Below, one piece after another: positions 58,930-64,000 of a stretch of DNA of 64,000 nucleotides. Under the pieces are notes generated by a model. It was not told where the DNA came from and made no database searches. It worked only from the letters and a program-made list of their open reading frames with translations. The translations under genes and the position numbers were made by a program. Each line of letters opens with the position of its first letter. The first letter of the stretch is position 1. The stretch spans positions 17,754,720-17,818,719 of the forward strand of contig NC_048537.1 of the NCBI RefSeq assembly GCF_902806685.2, in the 5' to 3' direction. Source of the stretch: Maniola hyperantus. Taxonomy: Eukaryota; Arthropoda; Insecta; Lepidoptera; Nymphalidae.

Positions 58930-59128
58930 ACTAGCTGACACGCCCCGGCTTCGCTCGGGTGGAGTTTAGAATATTGAGGGGGAGGTTGAATTAAATTTTT
59001 CTCCCGTAAGAACCATCCTCGTACTTCTAGGAATATTATAAAAAGAGAATTAGCGAAATCGGTTCAGGTTCTCGAGATTTCCGATGAGCAACACATTTAG
59101 TGGCTCATTTTTAAATTATAGAGATGTA
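58930..59128 (-). mobile_element. Helitron-like element H4, diverged
   Basis: ACTAGCTGACACGCCCCGGC, 'AAAATCGGTTC'-type block as GCGAAATCGGTTCAGGTTCT, AT-rich end. Confidence 0.5.
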
Positions 59129-59143
59129 ATTTTTTTAATTGTA

Positions 59144-59547
59144 CAAAAAACCGGTCAAGCGCGAGCAAACTCGCGCACAAAGGGTCTCGTACCATTGTAC
59201 AAGAAATCTCAAACCAGTATAACATTTTTTTTTAGCTCCATCACTGCAAGTTAATGATGGACAGCGCCATCTATGCTATGATTTAGTAAACATATTTAGT
59301 CGTGAACACTAAATTGCATTTTTTTTGTGATGTATTAATATTAAATTCACGAATGTTTTCTTTTACTTGTGCTATAAGACATTGCTACCTGCCAAATTTC
59401 ATGATTCTAGTTCAACGGGAAGTACCTACACTATAGGGGCTATAGGCATTGATTTCTTTGAATTGACAGACATACCGACAGACAGATAGACAACGAAGTG
59501 ATCCTATAAGGGTTCCTTTTTCCCTTTTGGGTACGGAACCCTAAAAT
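59144..59547 (-). mobile_element. F1/F2 mosaic repeat
   Basis: AAAAAACCGGTCAAGCGCGA, 'GGGTCTCGTACCATTGTACA' (F2-like start) then 'CATGATTCTAGTTCAACGGG', 'AAGTGATCCTATAAGGGTTC' (F1-like end), GGGTACGGAACCCTAAAA. Confidence 0.6.
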
Positions 59548-60055
59548 TTGATAATTTTTTATTGTATATTTATATTATGTTTACATACGGTCGCAGACGG
59601 AACGACGGACTGAAGATTGTAAATTGATTTCTGTTGTTCTAAAGTTTCATTTTCATTTGCGGGATTCAATCCTTTAACTTATCGTTGTTTTGTTCGTAAA
59701 GGAAAACATCCTGAGGAAACTGGAAACCTGAAAGTCCAATCTACTCCTACGAAACGTTTTCTGATACGAGCATTGACTTTCATATGGACAGGGTTATTGA
59801 ACAAACAAAATAGCACCGACTTATTGGTGCTATAGCACCAATGCAACCTCAGTGACGTCTGGATTTCAAACGGGTCGTTCATTAGTAGCTAAGAGGTGGC
59901 GCTGATTTATTTGGTTTCTAAACCGTGAAAAATGTTGTTTGCTTGACCATAATCACCATGACCATTATCTTGTCATTTATATCGATGGATACGAGCCACT
60001 AAAGGTGTGGTAAATTAGGGGTCTAATTAAAAAAAACACTTTCATAGTGGATTCT
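59548..60055. other. Unassigned
   Basis: 59690-59760 has a SINE-M-like scrap (GGAAAACATCCTGAGGAAAC). The 67-codon minus frame has no domain. Confidence 0.35.
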
Positions 60056-60308
60056 ACGTCATCTGCATGTAAATTTCAGTCCGATCCGTCCAGTAGTTTG
60101 AGCTGTGCGTTGATAGTTTGATTTGATATCCTTTGATTTTTTATCGTTTTGTATTTTATGTCTTTTTTCTTGTACCTTTATTTGTATTTAAATTTATTAT
60201 TAATTATCTAGTTAGTGTAAGTGGCACTGCCGTTCTAATGAGATACAAAAAAAAAATTGATCAGTCAGTTAGTCAGTCAGTTCTTTTCATTTTATGTATT
60301 TAGATTAA
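60056..60308 (-). mobile_element. H1 copy split by a LINE tail
   Basis: Left piece 'AATTTCAGTCCGATCCGTCC' to GCGTTGATAG; right piece TTGATCAGTCAGTTAGTCAG to TTTATGTATTTAG. Between (~60117-60259) is a 3' end with 'TAAGTGGCACTGCCGTTCTA' and an A10 tail; TTGAT borders both sides. Confidence 0.6.
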
Positions 60309-60492
60309 GAGACCTCCACGAATTCAGGCCAGGGCGTAGCGGGCCGGGTTCCTCGTAAACTAACTTTGTTATTACCAATACTCTAACTTTTCTAATTTAT
60401 AACCGACTACCGAGCAATCGCGACGCGGCGTCGATCTTTATTGTTTAAACAATGGTAACTTTCATCTGTCATAACCTCTACCTAGCTACTCT
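60309..60492. other. Unassigned
   Basis: No gene or repeat recognised. Confidence 0.35.
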
Positions 60493-60540
60493 ATCTACAG
60501 TACGCGATCGAAAGTAATGTACATCGACCTTTAGAAATCC
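60493..60540. mobile_element. MITE-C end fragment
   Basis: TACAGTACGCGATCGAAAGT, 'AATGTACATCGACCTTTAGA'. Confidence 0.55.
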
Positions 60541-60544
60541 AATT

Positions 60545-60580
60545 AATTCAGTAAAACAAGCTCCTTTGTTTACATGGAGC
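60545..60580. repeat. 36 bp direct repeat, left copy
   Basis: AATTCAGTAAAACAAGCTCC, TTTGTTTACATGGAGC. Identical to 61351-61386. Confidence 0.9.
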
Positions 60581-60616
60581 AAAGTCAAAGTCAAAATCAA
60601 ATGATTTATTGAAACA

Positions 60617-60779
60617 ACCGGTAAGGGAGTGGACTGAAAACCGAAAGGTCGACGGTTCAAACCCTGCCCGTTGCACTATTGTCGTACCTACTCCTAGCAC
60701 AAGCTTGACGCTTAGTTGGAGAGGAAAGGGGAATATTAGTCATTTAACATGGCTAATGTTCTTTATAAAAAAAAAAAAG
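60617..60779 (+). mobile_element. SINE-P, copy 3
   Basis: CCGGTAAGGGAGTGGACTGA, 'CGACGGTTCAAACCCTGCCC', 'GCACAAGCTTGACGCTTAGT', A12 tail. First ~10 bp of the head are missing. Confidence 0.75.
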
Positions 60780-60792
60780 AAAAGAAAAAATA

Positions 60793-61107
60793 ACTAGCGA
60801 CCCGCCCCGGCTTTGCATGGGTGCAATGTCTACTACTACTACTACTACTACTAATGTGGTGTCATTGAGGTGTCATTGCCTCGGAAACTCTCAAATGAGA
60901 GGAATTTTTCCGACCTAATTCACATTATTTCAATTTCTCTAGGGATCTCTAATTTTTTGAGAATTAATATATAGCTACAAACCTTCGTCTTGAATCACTC
61001 TATGTATTGGTGAAAACCGCATTAAAATCCGTTGCGTAGTTTAAAAGATCTACGCGTTCATACATACAGACAGCGGGAAGCGACTTTTTGTACTATGTAA
61101 AGATAGG
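60793..61107 (-). mobile_element. Helitron-like element H4
   Basis: ACTAGCGACCCGCCCCGGCT, a (TAC)n expansion at 60832-60853, 'GTGTCATTGCCTCGGAAACT', 'AGTTTAAAAGATCTACGCGT'. Confidence 0.6.
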
Positions 61108-61350
61108 TAATAAATTACTCTTTTAGATTGGCAGTTGTTGGATTTGTAAGATATACCTAGTGGTGATAATTATTACGCAAACTTAAAACTAAAGCTACGA
61201 GGGTTCCAAACGCGCCCGGGTCTGAGAAGAGCCCACAACAAATTCATACTATTAATATTATTATTACCGTAAAACAAGAAGTTGTTCGTTTCCTTGTTCA
61301 CATAGCGACTGACTCCGAGACCCGAGTGCCCGAACTGTGCAAGTTACAAT

Positions 61351-61386
61351 AATTCAGTAAAACAAGCTCCTTTGTTTACATGGAGC
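61351..61386. repeat. 36 bp direct repeat, right copy
   Basis: Identical to 60545-60580; the TE cluster lies between. Confidence 0.9.
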
Positions 61387-61585
61387 TAGTTAGAAATAAA
61401 GAAAACTACAGTTTCACAAAGCAAAGTTGAAGCAAACATCCTTTCGTTCCTCTCAAAACAACGGCATCAAGAACTTGAAGCATTTCAGCTTTCAGTAAAG
61501 ATTTTTAAATTTTAAATATGTGACAGGTAGGACAATGTACAAGCTAAGATGAAGGTGCCACTTGGTACTTTTAACTTTATTGTCA
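61387..61585. other. Unassigned
   Basis: No gene or repeat recognised. Confidence 0.35.
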
Positions 61586-61787
61586 ATAGTGACCCGCCCC
61601 AGCTTATTACAATTTTCATAAGGATCTCTAATTTTTTTTCAAAATAAGATACCTATAGCCTTTGTTACTCAAGAATAATGTAGCTTTCTACTGGTGAAAG
61701 AATTTTCAAAATCGGTTTAGTAGTTCCAGAGATTACCCCCTACAAACAAACTTACAAATTTTACCTCTTTATTATATTAGTGTAGAT
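61586..61787 (-). mobile_element. Helitron-like element H4
   Basis: ATAGTGACCCGCCCCAGCTT (CTAG mutated), 'CTTTCTACTGGTGAAAGAAT', 'CCTACAAACAAACTTACAAA'. Confidence 0.6.
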
Positions 61788-61977
61788 TTTCAAAAAGTAA
61801 ACTAAAGAATACAGAGTAAACAATACAATATCCTCGCAAGCGCAAACGTGCTGTATATTGACGAAACCTCGAGTATGTTTCATGTATTGCTGGCTCTGTT
61901 CGAATTAGGTATTATTAAACCCCCAAAGTTCCCACTTGACGTCTGTCTCTTGATATTCAAGTAAAAGTACATTTTGT
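61788..61977. other. Unassigned
   Basis: No gene or repeat recognised. Confidence 0.35.
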
Positions 61978-62225
61978 CATATATAAAAGGAAAAGGTCAG
62001 GACTGACTGACTGACTGACTGATTGAATGACTGACTGACTGACTGATCTATCAACGCACAGCTTAAACTACTGGACGGATCGGGCTGAAATTTGGCATGC
62101 AGATAGCTATTATGACGTAGGCATCCGCTAAGAAAGGATTTTTGAAAATTCTACCCCTAAGGGCGTGAAATAGGGGTTTGAAATTCGTGTAGTCCACGCG
62201 GACGAAGTCGCGAGCATATGCTAGT
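61978..62225 (+). mobile_element. Helitron-like element H1, full length
   Basis: 'ATATATAAAAGGAAAAGGTC', an expanded (GACT)n block, GATCGGGCTGAAATTTGGCA, 'CGCGGACGAAGTCGCGAGCA', TATGCTAG/T. Confidence 0.7.
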
Positions 62226-62718
62226 TTTGACATAAAATTAGTTTCCGACAAGTGTGAATAGCTTCATATAACATGTTCTGCCACTGGAACATCCGATTTA
62301 AATCCGGGCCCGACAAACGACAAGTGGGAACGGGGGGTAACTTGTAAAACATCTTCAGGCGTGCCATTAAAGTGACTACTGACTTGTATCCATACAGTGA
62401 ACAATCTTGGAACTTATTCTAAGTTATAAAATCAACTGTCAAGCTAATTTAACATGATAATTTGGATTAGCCACTCTAGCCTTTCGGAAAATATCTTTGA
62501 TATATCTTGGGTTGGACCATTTCATCTTCGAGTCAGCATTTTACGAGGACAGGACGCGAATAAAACTATCCTTTCTTGTAAGAAAGCCACTCTTGTAATA
62601 ATTTATGTACCACCCTATTTACTGCCGCCCTGGTGTCGGCTGCGGGCGAAAATAGCGGTAAAAATACTCTGGGTGCACATCACAAGGAAAAGGACGAACA
62701 TTTTTTAATGGCAACTCG
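62226..62718. other. Unassigned
   Basis: An 84-codon frame (62454-62708) has no recognisable domain. No repeat seen. Confidence 0.35.
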
Positions 62719-62719
62719 T

Positions 62720-62805
62720 TTTAGGGTTCCGTAGTTCAAAAGGAAAATATAACCTTTACAAAATCACTTCGTTGTCTGACTGTTTGTCTGTTAAGACTCT
62801 TTATG
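62720..62805 (+). mobile_element. F1 start fragment
   Basis: TTTTAGGGTTCCGTAGTTCA, 'AAAATCACTTCGTTGTCTGA'; breaks off after the TGTC run. Confidence 0.6.
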
Positions 62806-62872
62806 TCAGGAACTCGTGTGTCAAGTTGAAATTAAGAGCAAATGCTTAAAGTCTACGGTCCCTTGAAGCTGT

Positions 62873-63137
62873 AAAAAATCGGTCGAGTGCGAGTCGTATT
62901 CGCACGTGAAGGGTTCCGTACCGTCGCGTCGTACAAGAAATAACACTTTTTTTAATTTTCATTTTCATTAAAGTATTTGTTGTTATAGCGGCATAGAAAT
63001 ACACATTCTGTAAAAAAAATAACTCTCTACCTATTACGGTTCAAGAGATATAGCCCGCTGACAGACAGACAGATGGGCGGACACCGGAGTCTTAGTAATA
63101 GAGTCCCACTGGCACCCTTCGTGTACGCAACCCTAAA
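62873..63137 (-). mobile_element. F2 repeat, full length
   Basis: AAAAAATCGGTCGAGTGCGA, 'GTTGTTATAGCGGCATAGAA', 'CCTATTACGGTTCAAGAGAT', 'AATAGAGTCCCACTGGCACC', GTACGCAACCCTAAAG. Confidence 0.7.
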
Positions 63138-63808
63138 GAGATCAAGGTTCTAATAAATCATCGCAATGAAATAATATAATTATTTGACTCCAACTTGCAC
63201 TTGGCTGGTTTTAAAATTAGAATGATTTGTGAGGAACTTTAGTATTAATTATACTTAATAACATTAATTGATTCGATAAATCAATTATAAATTAATTTCG
63301 ACAATGGCTTTGAAATAAAATTATAACCAATAATGATTCGACCTAATTATAACATTAAATTTGATTGAGTTTCATAATTTAAACCACAATAATAAATTAT
63401 AATATTATAGTAGAGTACAGTTATATATAAAATTAACCAATCCAGTTTAAATATTTTCATGATTTAATAAAACTTTCAGTTTTTATCTGCATCTTAAATA
63501 TCAGGTACCTACTGTTTTTATCAAATTTTTTCATCTAGAAATATTGTATAGCTTAGATATAGATATATAATGACTATGTTCATAGTGCTTGACCACAATT
63601 CGGCATGTATACTTACATAAGTTACAGTGCGTTTATATGTAGGTATTATATTACAATGTAATGTAATTTCGACTACCTGCAATATAAACTTTTTATGTTC
63701 CAAGCGTAAAACTAACGTGAGTCGTTATATTTTCACCGCTATATTCATACCTTCAGTTGTTGCGATTTGTTCTACAATATTCGTTATGTCTGTACCATGC
63801 TTTATGAA
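63138..63808. other. AT-rich, no gene
   Basis: Very AT-rich with runs of TAATTATAA. Only a TTGCACTTGGCTGGTTTT scrap near 63192 resembles an F-repeat end. Confidence 0.4.
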
Positions 63809-64000
63809 CGTTTTTAGGGTTCCGTACCTCAAAAGTAAAAGAAGGTAGGAAGGTACCTTTGTTGTCTGTCTGTCCAGAAACCTATAGGGTACTTCCCGTT
63901 GACCTAGAATCATGAAATTTGGCAGGTAGGTAGGTCTTATAGCTGACATTCGGGGAAAAATCTGAAAACCGTGAATTTGTGGTTACATCACACAAAAAAT
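63809..64000 (+). mobile_element. F1 repeat, cut by the window edge
   Basis: TTTTTAGGGTTCCGTACCTC, 'GACCTAGAATCATGAAATTT', 'GGTTACATCACACAAAAAAT'. Continues beyond the window. Confidence 0.7.

Larger units (their letters stand above)
60581..61255 (+). repeat. AAAGTCAAA-family repeat split by SINE-P and H4
   Basis: Left piece 60581-60616 (AAAGTCAAAGTCAAAATCAA, ATGATTTATTGAAAC); right piece ~61108-61255 (GTAATAAATTACTCTTTTAG, 'AAAGCTACGAGGGTTCCAAA', 'GGTCTGAGAAGAGCCCACAA'). Together they match the copy at 52.26 kb. Confidence 0.65.

Overview
This 64 kb window has no complete cellular gene that I can recognise. It looks like AT-rich intergenic or deep intronic DNA from a butterfly or moth. The evidence is the repeat content: dozens of short CTAG-ended Helitron-like elements with the core 'GACTTCGTCCGCGTGGA', tRNA-derived SINEs of the kind common in Lepidoptera, RTE-type and other non-LTR retrotransposon 3' ends, a piggyBac-like element, and many palindromic MITEs. 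Species cannot be inferred. Most short open frames are chance frames in AT-rich DNA or run through repeats.

Working names used below. H1 to H4: Helitron-like families (H1 'AAAGGAAAAGGTGACTGACT', H2 'TTATTATAAATGCGAAAGTG', H3 an H2 relative with a 'GCTAGCTTTTCACGGC' or 'CAATCACGCAAAAACGG' interior, H4 ending 'GGGGCGGGTCGCTAG'). F1/F2/F3: subfamilies of an interspersed repeat carrying 'AGGGTTCCGTAC' at one end and 'CGAGTCNGACTCGCACTTGG' at the other. SINE-M, SINE-P and SINE-G: three tRNA-derived SINE families. MITE-A/B: 290 bp elements with about 80 bp inverted repeats. MITE-C, D, E and others: further inverted-repeat elements.

Layout. 0-14 kb: SINEs, Helitron-like copies, F repeats, a 6 x 43 bp minisatellite at 4.0 kb, and a pile-up of GC-rich palindromes at 10.6-12.3 kb. 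13.5-17 kb: a MITE-A/MITE-B pair, then a 79-nt A tract and a (TTAAA)n array split by a 2.1 kb piggyBac-like element with TTAA flanks. 17-32 kb: F1 copies, RTE fragments, TA-flanked MITEs, a 350 bp near-perfect palindrome at 25.4-25.7 kb, and a local duplication at 29 kb whose two copies differ by a MITE insertion. 32-40 kb: few repeats, including the longest apparently unique stretch (34.2-35.8 kb) and a threefold tandem repeat at 38.5-39.8 kb. 40.8-45 kb: the densest nesting, with a reverse-transcriptase ORF inside a MITE and, 1 kb further on, a hAT-type MITE inside an RTE end inside another MITE. 45-64 kb: more of the same, with islands of apparently unique DNA, a candidate 5' exon encoding a signal-peptide-like start (55.28-55.43 kb), and a TE cluster bracketed by 36 bp direct repeats (60.5-61.4 kb).

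The only substantial coding sequence is the 368-codon reverse-transcriptase frame at 41.2-42.3 kb. The genes do not form a pathway. The value of the window is its record of transposon insertions: order of insertion, target-site duplications and an internal empty site can be read directly. I saw no CRISPR array, no intact cellular tRNA or rRNA gene, and no convincing new functional system.
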